Below are positions 1-7,991 of a stretch of 64,000 bases of DNA, piece by piece. The stretch is from NCBI RefSeq assembly GCF_000761245.1, contig NZ_AWOR01000001.1, forward strand, positions 558,001 to 622,000, in the 5' to 3' direction. A model generated the notes under the pieces. That model was not told where the DNA came from and did not search any database. It saw only the letters and a program-made list of their open reading frames with translations. The first letter of the stretch is position 1, and each line of letters opens with the position of its first letter. Origin of the DNA: Comamonas testosteroni (GTDB taxonomy: Bacteria > Pseudomonadota > Gammaproteobacteria > Burkholderiales > Burkholderiaceae_C). The translations under genes and the position numbers were made by a program.

Positions 1-601
1 GCAGCTGGCGGCCGGCCATCTGGCTGATGGCCATGACATCGACGCCCGAGACCTGACCGGCCACGATGACGGGAATGCCCATGGCGCCGAACGCCACGGG
101 GGCGGTATTGCCGATCAGGCACAGGCCGGCCGCATACAAAGGCCTGAAGCCCAGGCCCACCAGCAGCGCCGCCGTGATGGCCACGGGGGCGCCGAAACCG
201 GCGGCTCCCTCGAGGAAGGCACCGAAGCAAAAGCCCACCAGGATCAGCTGCAGGCGCTGGTCTTCGGTGACGGAGAGGATCGACGAGCGGATGATGTCGA
301 ACTGTCCGGTCTTGACCGAGACCTTGTAGAGAAAGACCGCCGCGACAATGATCCAGGCGATCGGCCACAGACCGTAGAAGAAGCCGTAGACGCCCGCGGC
401 CAGCGCGTTGGCGACCGGCATGCGATAAAAGAGCAGCGCCACGGCCAGAGACAGCGCCACCGTGATGGTGCCCGCCACATAGCCCTTGAGGCGCAGCTTG
501 GTCAGTGCGAGAAAGAAAAAGATGATGGGTATCAGCGCCACCAGCGCCGACACCCACACATTGCCTGCGGGGTCGTAGTTCTGCGACCAGATTTCTTGCA
601 T
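1..601 (-). CDS. lldP: L-lactate permease (LctP family), N-terminal 200 residues, cut by window start
   Basis: This is an inner-membrane lactate:H+ symporter of the LctP family. Only the first 200 codons lie in the window. The translation begins [11 protein letters not shown] and contains the family core [20 protein letters not shown] and NTAPVAFGA, with several hydrophobic membrane spans. The ATG at 599-601 has a good ribosome site (AGGAG about 10 nt upstream on the minus strand). A second, clearly diverged permease of the same family lies upstream on the same strand at 1092-2750. The first 490 bases upstream hold two LldR-like palindromes and a terminator for the upstream gene, so this permease probably has its own lactate-responsive promoter. 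Family assignment is firm; substrate (lactate versus glycolate) is inferred. Confidence 0.93.
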   Translation of the reverse strand, partial: MQEIWSQNYDPAGNVWVSALVALIPIIFFFLALTKLRLKGYVAGTITVALSLAVALLFYRMPVANALAAGVYGFFYGLWPIAWIIVAAVFLYKVSVKTGQFDIIRSSILSVTEDQRLQLILVGFCFGAFLEGAAGFGAPVAITAALLVGLGFRPLYAAGLCLIGNTAPVAFGAMGIPVIVAGQVSGVDVMAISQMAGRQL

Positions 602-735
602 TGCCTTGATCTCCTGGATATGCGCGGGGAGGGCAACCCTCCTGAGCGTCCAGAAGCTTCCCCGTCAATTCTGTAAACAACCACGTCGCCCTGCACCGGA
701 CGCTGCCATGCAGCGTTACTCAGCCTTGCTTGTTA

Positions 736-752
736 AATTGGTATTACCAATT
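736..752. promoter_or_regulatory. LldR/GntR-type operator, downstream copy
   Basis: A perfect 17-bp palindrome, AATTGGTATTACCAATT. It contains TGGT-N3-ACCA, the half-site arrangement known for FadR-subfamily GntR regulators, including the lactate regulator LldR. It lies just downstream of the predicted start of transcription for the permease at 1-601. The regulator gene is not in the window. Confidence 0.7.
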
Positions 753-775
753 GACGGTGGTTTATGGTGGGGTGG

Positions 776-803
776 ATTATAGAAATGGGTTTCTAGCTAT
801 AAA
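776..803 (-). promoter_or_regulatory. Candidate sigma70 promoter of the first lactate permease
   Basis: On the minus strand a perfect TATAAT lies at 776-781, with a weak -35 (TTTATA) at 798-803 and a 16-bp spacer. It sits between the two palindromes, so a repressor bound to both would loop across it. This is inference from position and hexamers. Confidence 0.5.
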
Positions 804-832
804 TTAGTGGTTTTCCCTTGATTTCTAGAATT

Positions 833-849
833 AATTGGTAATACCAATT
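833..849. promoter_or_regulatory. LldR/GntR-type operator, upstream copy
   Basis: A second perfect 17-bp palindrome, AATTGGTAATACCAATT, identical to the copy at 736-752 except for the central base. The centres are 97 bp apart, about nine helical turns. A degenerate third copy (ATTGGTATTCCAGCAAT) follows at 855-871. Confidence 0.7.
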
Positions 850-898
850 TGAGGATTGGTATTCCAGCAATCCTCCAAAAAAGGCGCAAAAAAGGCGC

Positions 899-930
899 AA
901 AAAAGCCGCAGGCCCGAAGGCGCTGCGGCT
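899..930 (-). terminator. Intrinsic terminator of the second lactate permease
   Basis: The stem AGCCGCAG/CTGCGGCT (904-911 with 923-930) is followed on the minus strand by a run of six Ts (899-904). It lies about 160 nt past the stop of the permease at 1092-2750. Confidence 0.7.
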
Positions 931-1091
931 GCAGGGATGCCCACTTGGTGGGCTGGGCAAGGGTGGTATGCGAGGCGGCTCAAACCGCCGCGGCCCAGGC
1001 CTGAGATACCGAGCAAGGGCCTGGGCGGCTCCGTCGCATCGCGGCGAAGATGTGGCCCCCGTCGGGGCGAGCCGCGAAGCAGCTCGGGTGC

Positions 1092-2750
1092 TCAGTTCAC
1101 CATCAGCTTGAACGGCCAGACATAGGCCTGCATGGTGACGAACAGGCCCATCAGGCAGGCCAGGGCGATGGAGTGGAAGAACACATAGCGCAGGATATCG
1201 CCCTCACGGTTGAACCAGCGGGTGGCGGTCGAAGCCACGACAATGGATTGCGCATCGATCATCTTGCCCATCACGCCGCCCGAGCTGTTGGCGGCACCCA
1301 TGAGGTTGGGGGACAGGCCCAACTGGTCGGCGGCGACCTTCTGCATGCCGCCGAACAGCACGTTGGACGCCGTGTCCGAGCCCGTGAGCGCCACGCCCAG
1401 CCAGCCCATCAGCGTTCCGAAGAAGGGGTAGAACACTCCGGTGTTGGCAAAGGCCAGGCCCAGGGTGGTGTCGGTGCCCGAGTAGCGTGTCAGCGTGCCC
1501 AGGGCCAGCATCAGCACGATGGTCAGCAGCGAGTAGCGCACTAGCCAGGTGGTCTTGAAGAAGGTGCGCACTATGGTCACCGGGTTGTACTTCATGACGA
1601 AGGCGCTGACGATGGCAGAGAACAGAATGGCTGTTCCGGTGGCCGACAGCAAGTTCAGCGTGTAGACCGCGCCTTCCTTGGTCGGCTGGGGCACCACGGG
1701 CGGCATTTTCTCGATCAGATTGTGCAGGCCCGTCATGGGGAAGGCGGGGGCAAACAGGCTGTTGAGCCAGGCCTTGACCGGCGGCAGGCCCCAGATGAAC
1801 ACAAACACCGAGAGAATGATCCAGGGGGTCCAGGCGGCAATCAGCGCGCTCTTGCTGTGTTGGGTCACGGGCTGGGGCGGCTTGACTTCGGAGGCGCTGA
1901 CATCCTTGCCGCGCAGCGAGGCAGAGGTCCAGATCTTCTTGGGCTGCCACACGCGCAGGAACAGGATCAGGCTGGCCATGGAAACAATGGCCGCGATGAT
2001 GTCCACCAGCTCTGGGCCGATGAAGTTGGAGACCAGATATTGGGGAATGGCAAACGACAGGCCGGTGACCAGAATCGCGGGCCAGATCTCCATCATGCCC
2101 TTGCGACCGGCAAAGGCCCAGATCAGCCAGAACGGCACCAGCACCGAGAAGAAGGGCAACTGGCGGCCGATCATGGCGGTCACTTCCATCAGATCGTAGC
2201 CATGGACCTTGGCCAGCGTGATGACAGGCGTGCCCAGGGCGCCGAAGGCCACGGGAGCGGTGTTGGCGATCAGCGACAGACCGGATGCCGCCAGCGGCGA
2301 AAAGCCCAGGCCGATCAGAATGGCTGCCGTCACGGCCACGGGCGTGCCGAAGCCGGCAGCGCCTTCAAAAAAGGCGCCGAAGGAGAAGGCAATGAGCAGC
2401 AGCTGGATGCGGCGGTCTTCGGTGATGCCGGAGAGTGAGTCCTGCAGCACCTTGAAGCTGCCGTTCTGCTCGGTCAGCTGATGCAGGAAGATGATGTTCA
2501 GCACAATCCAGCCAATGGGCAGCAGGCCGGTGAAGCCGCCGAACAAGGCGGCACGCCCCGCCATTTCACCGGGCATGTTGTAGACAAAGACTGCAATCAG
2601 CAGCGCTGCAATCAGGCCTGCGCCTGCGGCCAGGTGGGCCTTCATGTGCAGAAAGCCCAGGCCCACCAGCATCACCACGACCGGAATGGCCGCAAGCAAT
2701 GTGGATAGCCACATATTCGATAGGGGGTCGTAGACCTGTTGCCAAACCAT
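1092..2750 (-). CDS. lldP: L-lactate permease (LctP family)
   Basis: A 552-residue inner-membrane lactate:H+ symporter, the usual length for the family. The family signature FGAFFEGAAGFGTPVAVTAA is near residue 125, with about a dozen hydrophobic spans and the late motif LTGSDTASNVLFGG. I chose the ATG at 2748-2750 (MVWQQVYDP) because AGGAG precedes it at good spacing and the protein then aligns with the other permease; an upstream in-frame ATG at 2864 would add 38 unlikely residues. It is divergent from the L-lactate dehydrogenase gene at 2949, so uptake and oxidation probably share control. It differs a lot from the permease at 1-601, so the pair is not a recent duplication. Confidence 0.95.
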   Translation of the reverse strand: MVWQQVYDPLSNMWLSTLLAAIPVVVMLVGLGFLHMKAHLAAGAGLIAALLIAVFVYNMPGEMAGRAALFGGFTGLLPIGWIVLNIIFLHQLTEQNGSFKVLQDSLSGITEDRRIQLLLIAFSFGAFFEGAAGFGTPVAVTAAILIGLGFSPLAASGLSLIANTAPVAFGALGTPVITLAKVHGYDLMEVTAMIGRQLPFFSVLVPFWLIWAFAGRKGMMEIWPAILVTGLSFAIPQYLVSNFIGPELVDIIAAIVSMASLILFLRVWQPKKIWTSASLRGKDVSASEVKPPQPVTQHSKSALIAAWTPWIILSVFVFIWGLPPVKAWLNSLFAPAFPMTGLHNLIEKMPPVVPQPTKEGAVYTLNLLSATGTAILFSAIVSAFVMKYNPVTIVRTFFKTTWLVRYSLLTIVLMLALGTLTRYSGTDTTLGLAFANTGVFYPFFGTLMGWLGVALTGSDTASNVLFGGMQKVAADQLGLSPNLMGAANSSGGVMGKMIDAQSIVVASTATRWFNREGDILRYVFFHSIALACLMGLFVTMQAYVWPFKLMVN

Positions 2751-2948
2751 CTGTGTTGTCTCCTGTTTGTTGTGGTGACAGGGATGGTCGCTGTGCGAAT
2801 AGGCTTGCATACCTAGCATTAGCCCTTGATTTTTACTCGCTGAAGAAAATTTCAAAACCGGCATAAATCACTTCAAACCATAGTGCAACGCCGATAGCGG
2901 CGATGAGGGCTACCATCGGGTTCAATTCCAATTACAAGGCTAGAAGTC
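2751..2948. promoter_or_regulatory. Divergent control region between lldP and lldD
   Basis: These 198 bases must carry the promoters of both the permease and the dehydrogenase. I see no clear copy of the palindrome found at 736-752, so these genes may be controlled by a weaker site or another regulator. Confidence 0.4.
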
Positions 2949-4127
2949 GTGAGCGATCTTTCCAAAATCACCTGTATCGAAGACCTGCGTGTGGTGGCCA
3001 AGCGTCGTGTGCCGCGCATGTTCTATGACTACGCCGATTCGGGCTCTTACACCCAGGGCACATACCGGGCCAACGAAGACGAGTTCCAGAGCATCAAGCT
3101 GCGTCAGCGTGTGGCCGTGAACATGGAAGGGCGCAGCACGCGCACCACCATGATCGGCGAGGAGGTCGCGATGCCGGTGGCGATTGCGCCCACGGGCCTG
3201 ACGGGCATGCAGCATGCCGATGGCGAGATTCTTGGAGCCAAGGCCGCCAAGGCCTTTGGCGTGCCGTTCACTCTGTCCACCATGAGCATCTGTTCGCTAG
3301 AGGACATAGCCGAGCACACCGATCGCCATCCGTTCTGGTTCCAGCTCTATGTGATGCGCGACAAGGCCTTCATGGAGCGCCTGATCAATCGTGCCAAGGC
3401 GGCCAACTGCTCGGCGCTGGTGGTGACGCTGGACCTGCAGATCCTTGGACAGCGCCACAAGGACATCAAGAACGGGCTGTCCACACCGCCCAAGCCCACG
3501 CTGGCAAACCTCATCAATCTCGCGACCAAGCCGCACTGGTGCCTGGGAATGCTGGGAACCAAGCGCCGCAGCTTCGGCAATATCGTCGGCCATGTGGATG
3601 GTGTGGGCGATGTGTCCTCGCTGTCGTCCTGGACGGCAGATCAGTTCGATCCGTCACTGAACTGGAGCGATGTGGAATGGATCAAGAAGCTCTGGGGCGG
3701 CAAGATCATTCTCAAGGGCGTGATGGATGCCGAAGATGCGCGTCTGGCTGCACAAAGCGGTGCTGACGCGCTGGTGGTCAGCAACCATGGCGGCCGTCAG
3801 CTTGACGGTGCGCCTTCTTCGATTGCAGCCTTGCCATCGATTGCAGAGGCTGCGGGCAAGGACATCGAAGTCTGGATGGATGGCGGCATTCGCAGTGGTC
3901 AGGACGTGCTCAAGGCCCGCGCACTGGGTGCGCAAGGCACGATGATAGGTCGCAGCTTCCTCTATGGCCTGGGTGCTTATGGTCAGGCCGGCGTGAGCAA
4001 GGCGCTGCAGATCATCCACAAGGAGCTCGATACCACCATGGCCTTTTGCGGGCACACCAATATCAACCATGTCGGCAAAGAGATTCTGTTGCCAGGCACC
4101 TATCCCAAGCCGTTTGCAGTGATCTGA
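2949..4127 (+). CDS. lldD: FMN-dependent L-lactate dehydrogenase (alpha-hydroxy-acid dehydrogenase)
   Basis: This 392-residue enzyme oxidises L-lactate to pyruvate with FMN, passing electrons to the respiratory chain at the inner membrane. Visible family marks are the early YDYADSGS segment, the FMN-binding PVAIAPTGLTG strand, the catalytic histidine region SNHGGRQLDGA, and the phosphate-binding DGGIRSGQDVLKA and GRSFLYGL segments. Start is GTG (MSDLSK); the ribosome site is weak. It sits divergent to a lactate permease, fitting a lactate-use locus. A related 2-hydroxyacid substrate (glycolate, mandelate) cannot be excluded from sequence alone, but the neighbours favour lactate. Confidence 0.92.
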   Translation: MSDLSKITCIEDLRVVAKRRVPRMFYDYADSGSYTQGTYRANEDEFQSIKLRQRVAVNMEGRSTRTTMIGEEVAMPVAIAPTGLTGMQHADGEILGAKAAKAFGVPFTLSTMSICSLEDIAEHTDRHPFWFQLYVMRDKAFMERLINRAKAANCSALVVTLDLQILGQRHKDIKNGLSTPPKPTLANLINLATKPHWCLGMLGTKRRSFGNIVGHVDGVGDVSSLSSWTADQFDPSLNWSDVEWIKKLWGGKIILKGVMDAEDARLAAQSGADALVVSNHGGRQLDGAPSSIAALPSIAEAAGKDIEVWMDGGIRSGQDVLKARALGAQGTMIGRSFLYGLGAYGQAGVSKALQIIHKELDTTMAFCGHTNINHVGKEILLPGTYPKPFAVI

Positions 4128-4138
4128 TCTGTGTTGTC

Positions 4139-4164
4139 GGCGGCTTGCTGCGCTGCAAGCCGCC
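4139..4164. terminator. Hairpin between convergent lldD and Sel1 gene
   Basis: A perfect 9-bp stem GGCGGCTTG/CAAGCCGCC with an 8-nt loop lies between two convergent genes, 12 nt after the lldD stop. There is no T-tract on either strand, so it is only a probable terminator or mRNA end. Confidence 0.45.
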
Positions 4165-4182
4165 ACGACCTCTGGCCGGAGG

Positions 4183-4941
4183 TCAGGAGTTGCCGGCCTT
4201 GGGCTTCCACTCCTGCACCTGCTGCTGGATCTTGGCCCGTTGCGCCGGCTTCAATTTCTTGGCAATGATTTCCTGCTGCTTGGCCGAATCCTTCTCGCCA
4301 TCCTTGGCTGCCAACAGCGCCCAGAAATAAGCCTGGGGCCAGCTTTGGCTGACACCGCGGCCCAAGGCATACATGGAGCCCACGTTGAACTGGCTATTGG
4401 CATCTCCTTGCTCTGCCGCAATCATGTACCACTTGAAGGCCTCCTTGCTGTCTTGCGCCACGCCACGGCCATGGTCGTACATATAGCCGAGATTGCTCTG
4501 GCTCGATACATGGTTTTGTGCCACGGCAAGGCGGTACAGCCTGACGGCTTCTTCCTGGTTCTCAGCCACGCCCCGTCCGTCGTCATACATCACGGCGAGG
4601 TTGAACAGACCATCGGCATCGCCTTGTTCTGCGGCCAGGCGATACCATTTGACGGCCTCCTCATCGCTTTGCGGCACGCCGCGTCCGCGGCCGTACATCA
4701 GACCGATATTGGACTGGCTTTCGGCGTGGCCCTGCTTTGCGGCCAACATGAACCACTTGGCGGCTTCGTCATCATTCTTAGGCCCACCGCGGCCCGTGAG
4801 ATAGACCGCCGCGAGCTTGAACTGCGCCTGGGCATCGCCCGCCTGGGCTTTTTGCAGCAGGTCGGCCGATTGCGCGATGGCCAGAGGGCTGGAGAGCAGC
4901 AGGGCGGCTGCGCAAAGGAGATGGCTGAATTGCTTTTTCAT
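4183..4941 (-). CDS. Sel1-repeat (SEL1-like TPR) secreted protein
   Basis: A 252-residue protein with a clear signal peptide (MKKQFSHLL then a hydrophobic stretch, likely cut after AIAQS), followed by five Sel1 repeats of about 36 residues, each with the A-x2-G and GRG turn signature (for example MYGRGRGVPQSDEEAVKWY). The last 30 residues are charged and end in EWKPKAGNS. Sel1 repeats form helical solenoids that bind proteins, often in the cell envelope; the partner is unknown. It is a paralogue of the next gene upstream (4985-5851), 43 bases away on the same strand, and probably co-transcribed. The ATG at 4939-4941 was chosen because it opens the signal peptide; the longer frame starting at 5280 is spurious. 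Confidence 0.85.
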   Translation of the reverse strand: MKKQFSHLLCAAALLLSSPLAIAQSADLLQKAQAGDAQAQFKLAAVYLTGRGGPKNDDEAAKWFMLAAKQGHAESQSNIGLMYGRGRGVPQSDEEAVKWYRLAAEQGDADGLFNLAVMYDDGRGVAENQEEAVRLYRLAVAQNHVSSQSNLGYMYDHGRGVAQDSKEAFKWYMIAAEQGDANSQFNVGSMYALGRGVSQSWPQAYFWALLAAKDGEKDSAKQQEIIAKKLKPAQRAKIQQQVQEWKPKAGNS

Positions 4942-4984
4942 GGATTGCCTGTCGATAGGGAGTTGCTGTTTCGAACGCGCAAGT

Positions 4985-5851
4985 TCAGCGATTTGTCGTC
5001 TTGGGTTTCCAGGCACTGATTTTCTTGTCCAGGGTGGCGCGCTCTGCAGGCTTGAGCTTCTGGGCGACTGCATTGCGCAGCGACACCGTGTCCTCCAGGC
5101 CCTGGGCGGCCGCCAAGGAATACCAGAAATAGGCCTGAGACAGGCTGCGCTTGACGCCGCGGCCTTCCTCAAACATCGTGCCGAGGTTGACCTGGGCCGT
5201 CGCATTGCCCTGTTCCGCGGCCAGGCCCAGCAGTCTGGCTGCCTCCTTCTCGTCGAGCGGCACGCCGCGACCGGTGGCATACATCACGGCGAGGTTGGCC
5301 TGGCCCGAGTCGTGGCCCTTGGCGGCCGTTATGCCAAACCATTTGGCGGCTTCCTGATCGCTTTGCTCCACCCCGCGGCCGCTGACATACATCAGCCCCA
5401 GGTTGTACTGAGCATCGAGAAGGTTCTGCGCAGCTGCAAGCCGATACCACTTGACGGCTTCCTGATCGCTTTGTTCCACCCCGCGGCCGTCTTCGTACAT
5501 GACGCCAAGATTGAACTGGCCGTTGGCCTCCCCCTGTGCCGCCGAGAGGCGGTACCACTTGACGGCCTCCTGATCGCTCTGCGCCACACCGCGGCCGCGG
5601 TCATACATCAGGCCGAGATTGCTCTGGCTCAAGGCGTTGCCTTGTGCGGCTGCCAGGCCAAACCATTGCGCGGCTTTCTCGTCGCTTTGCAACACCTCAC
5701 GGCCATCTGCGTACATCTGACCCAGGTCAAGCTGTGCCTGGGCATCCCCCGCCTGTGCCTTGCGCAGCAGGTCCGCGGGTTGGGCCATTGCCAAGGTGCT
5801 GGCTAGCAGCAGTGCGACAGCGGAGTAAAGGTGAACCATGTTTTTCTGCAT
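4985..5851 (-). CDS. Sel1-repeat (SEL1-like TPR) secreted protein
   Basis: A 288-residue paralogue of the gene at 4183-4941. It has a signal peptide (MQKNMVHLYSAVALLLAS, cut near AMAQ) and six Sel1 repeats; several successive repeats share nearly the same DNA around GRGVEQSDQEAVKWYRLA. The end, SAWKPKTTNR, matches the tail of its paralogue. The chosen ATG (5849-5851) has AGGA five bases upstream; a second ATG at 5837-5839 would also keep the signal peptide. Function is unknown beyond a likely periplasmic protein-binding role. The two genes look like an old tandem duplication with loss or gain of one repeat. Confidence 0.85.
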   Translation of the reverse strand: MQKNMVHLYSAVALLLASTLAMAQPADLLRKAQAGDAQAQLDLGQMYADGREVLQSDEKAAQWFGLAAAQGNALSQSNLGLMYDRGRGVAQSDQEAVKWYRLSAAQGEANGQFNLGVMYEDGRGVEQSDQEAVKWYRLAAAQNLLDAQYNLGLMYVSGRGVEQSDQEAAKWFGITAAKGHDSGQANLAVMYATGRGVPLDEKEAARLLGLAAEQGNATAQVNLGTMFEEGRGVKRSLSQAYFWYSLAAAQGLEDTVSLRNAVAQKLKPAERATLDKKISAWKPKTTNR

Positions 5852-6257
5852 TTTTCCTGATGTTCTTGGGATAAAGGCTCTGTGTTCGGCCTGCAGCTGC
5901 AAAGCGCGTCATGACTTCAGGCGGCCCGGAGGTCTTCCCTGAACGCGTTGCAGGCTCGCAGTGACGCGGTCCGCACAGCGTGATCGTGCAGCGGAGAGCA
6001 CAGCGAGACCGCCGACCATCGGGTCCTTGCTGTTTCACCTCGGTCAGGGGTCGAGAACCTCTGGAATATCGGTCGACGCCCTGCATGGAGCAGGCATTCA
6101 GATGCCCGCACTGCGGGCCAGCGCGAGGAGGCATTCTAGTCACGTAACAAGCTGCAGCCGCCAAGTCGCTCATCGCAACTGGCGGCTGCAGCTCGTTGAT
6201 CGGGGGCGTTTTTCTGCCGTGAGCCCGGCCGGCATCATGATCGAGAAGTGCTTATGC
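5852..6257. other. Intergenic region with several strong hairpins, no gene seen
   Basis: These 406 bases between the Sel1 pair and nhaA (both on the minus strand) contain no convincing open reading frame. They hold a perfect 7-bp hairpin at 6104-6118 (GCCCGCA/TGCGGGC, loop 1) and a perfect 14-bp hairpin at 6150-6193, plus weaker stems. The Sel1 promoter must be here. A small RNA is possible but not shown. Confidence 0.5.
6150..6193 (-). terminator. 14-bp hairpin downstream of nhaA
   Basis: AGCTGCAGCCGCCA (6150-6163) pairs perfectly with TGGCGGCTGCAGCT (6180-6193), with a 16-nt loop. It lies 65 nt past the nhaA stop. No long T-run follows on the minus strand, so termination is plausible rather than certain. 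Confidence 0.5.
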
Positions 6258-7760
6258 CTACTGCAGGCGCTTGCGCATGGCAAATCCATAACCCAGCCCC
6301 AGCAAGGCTGCCATGGCCGAGCCTGCCAAAATGCCCAGCTTGGCCGCGCCCAGCAAGGTCGCATCTGCAAAGGCCAGGCCGCCGACAAAGATGGACATGG
6401 TGAAGCCTATGCCGGCCAGCAGACCCACCAGCAGCACACCGTGCCAGTTCAGGCCCTCGGGCAGGCTGCACAGCCCGCTCTTGACGGCCAGCCAGGTGCA
6501 GATGAAGACACCCAGGGGCTTGCCCAGCACCAGGGCCACCAGCACGGCCATGGCCGTGGTCTGCGGTGCGGCAGCGCTCAGGTCTATGTCCGAGAATTGC
6601 ACGCCGGCATTGGCCAGCGCAAAGATGGGCATGATGCAAAAAGCCACCCAGGGATGAAGAATCATGGGCAGGCGCAGAGCGGGCGGCAACAGGTCGCGCT
6701 GTGCGAGCTGGGCGGTGCGCAGCTCCTGCAGCAGGTGCTGCGGATCGGGCCGGCCGCTCAGCATCTGCTCGCCAGCCTTGCGCATGGCTGTCTGTGCCGT
6801 GATCAGCAGCGGCATGGGAGTGGGACGTACAAACACAGGCGTCATCAGACCCAGCACCACACCTGCCAGAGTGGGGTGAGCGCCGGTCTTGAGCAGGCCG
6901 AACCAGAGAATGGCTCCGGGCAGCACATACAGGGGCGCGGCGGCAATGCCCATGCGGTTGAACAGCAGCACCAGCAGCACGCCGGCTGCGGCAACCACAA
7001 AGCCCATGGCCTGCAGGCCGCCCGAGTAGAAGAACGCGATGATGAGCACGGCCACTATGTCGTCGATGATGGCCAGGGCCAGCAGGAAGATGCGCAGCGC
7101 TCCCGGGATATTGCGGCCCAGCAAGGCCAGCACGCCCACGGCAAACGCGATGTCGGTCGCCGTCGGAATCGCCCAGCCGTTGAGCAGTGTCCTGTCGTTG
7201 CCTGCCAGGGCTACGTAGATGAGCGCGGGCACGGCCACGCCGCCGATGGCTGCGATCAGCGGCAGACTGGCCTGGCGCAGGCTGGCCAGCGCGCCGTTGT
7301 GCAGCTCGCGCCGGATCTCCATACCCACGACCAGAAAGAACACCGTCATCAGAACGTCGTTGACGATGAAATGCAGATCGGTGCTGAAGCTCCATGGGCC
7401 AAGCGTCAGCGCGACGGGGGCATGCCACAGTGCAAAGTAGCTTGGCGCCGCAGCGGAGTTGGCCCAGATCAGGGCTGCCGCAGCGGCCAGCATGAGCACC
7501 ATGCCGGCGAAGGATTCGATATGCAGCAGGTGCGAGATTTGTGCCTGCACGCGCTCGGTTGCAGATTGCAGCGCGGGGACGCGGGGTGAATGTTGGGATG
7601 CAAAAGGCGCAGGGGCCTGCACAAGTGTTTGTGGGTCCATGAGTTGGTAGGTGTCTGAAGTCGTGCGCTGAAGGCGCGCGGCACCTGAGGCAATGCCTGC
7701 TGGTGCCGTCTGCACTGCTAGACGACTGGCGCGCTGGCGGCCCGACCTGCGCATGAACAT
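6258..7760 (-). CDS. nhaA: Na+/H+ antiporter NhaA
   Basis: An inner-membrane antiporter exchanging sodium for protons, used in pH and salt homeostasis. The adjacent aspartates of the ion site are in ALAIIDDIVAVLIIAFFYS, and other family segments include FFLVVGMEIRREL, GWAIPTATDIAFAVG, HPWVAFCIMPIFALANAG and LAGIGFTMSIFVGGLAF. Twelve or so membrane spans can be drawn. The start is uncertain: 7760 gives 500 residues and has AGGTG just upstream, while the ATG at 7640 gives 460 residues and an N-terminus closer to the family but no ribosome site. The Arg-rich first 40 residues of the long form are suspicious. Confidence 0.93.
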   Translation of the reverse strand: MFMRRSGRQRASRLAVQTAPAGIASGAARLQRTTSDTYQLMDPQTLVQAPAPFASQHSPRVPALQSATERVQAQISHLLHIESFAGMVLMLAAAAALIWANSAAAPSYFALWHAPVALTLGPWSFSTDLHFIVNDVLMTVFFLVVGMEIRRELHNGALASLRQASLPLIAAIGGVAVPALIYVALAGNDRTLLNGWAIPTATDIAFAVGVLALLGRNIPGALRIFLLALAIIDDIVAVLIIAFFYSGGLQAMGFVVAAAGVLLVLLFNRMGIAAAPLYVLPGAILWFGLLKTGAHPTLAGVVLGLMTPVFVRPTPMPLLITAQTAMRKAGEQMLSGRPDPQHLLQELRTAQLAQRDLLPPALRLPMILHPWVAFCIMPIFALANAGVQFSDIDLSAAAPQTTAMAVLVALVLGKPLGVFICTWLAVKSGLCSLPEGLNWHGVLLVGLLAGIGFTMSIFVGGLAFADATLLGAAKLGILAGSAMAALLGLGYGFAMRKRLQ

Positions 7761-7991
7761 TCACCTGCCATCGCCACCTTGTGTGGCGGGCACCCGGCTG
7801 AAATTGTAGCTAAAGATGCAGCAATGGTCTGGATATGGGGTTTATTTGCCGGGAAAGAGACTTCGCCATCAGGACGCAAGCCGTTCGTGCTTCACGTCGC
7901 CTTGGCTTGAGCGGGTGGACTGCACGAATCGCGTCAGCGCCGTGCGGCAGCCGGCGCTATGCTGGCGCGCTAACAGAAAAGAAAGCGTCTC

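Larger units (their letters stand above)
602..1091. other. Intergenic region with operator pair, promoter and terminator
   Basis: This 490-base gap separates the two permeases. It holds, on the minus strand, a terminator for the upstream permease (899-930), two 17-bp palindromes (833-849 and 736-752) and a sigma70-like promoter between them. Two direct copies of a GGCGC plus A-tract unit lie at 877-904. No open reading frame in it looks real. Confidence 0.7.

Noticed and set aside
877..904. Two direct GGCGC-A(n) repeats considered as a CRISPR or tandem array
   Set aside because: Only two units of 11 bases; the A-run simply forms the T-tract of a terminator on the other strand.
2751..2864. 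Extension of the second lactate permease by 38 residues
   Set aside because: The extra residues do not resemble the family, and a good AGGAG site fits the ATG at 2750.
4942..5280. A longer N-terminus for the downstream Sel1 protein
   Set aside because: It overlaps the upstream Sel1 gene in another frame and would bury the signal peptide.
5060..5720. Internal DNA repeats considered as a minisatellite
   Set aside because: They follow the 36-residue Sel1 protein period and keep frame, so they are explained by the protein.
5961..7589. A 542-codon plus-strand frame opposite nhaA
   Set aside because: The sequence is rich in Gln/His/Gly as expected for an antisense shadow; the other strand encodes NhaA with the DD ion site.
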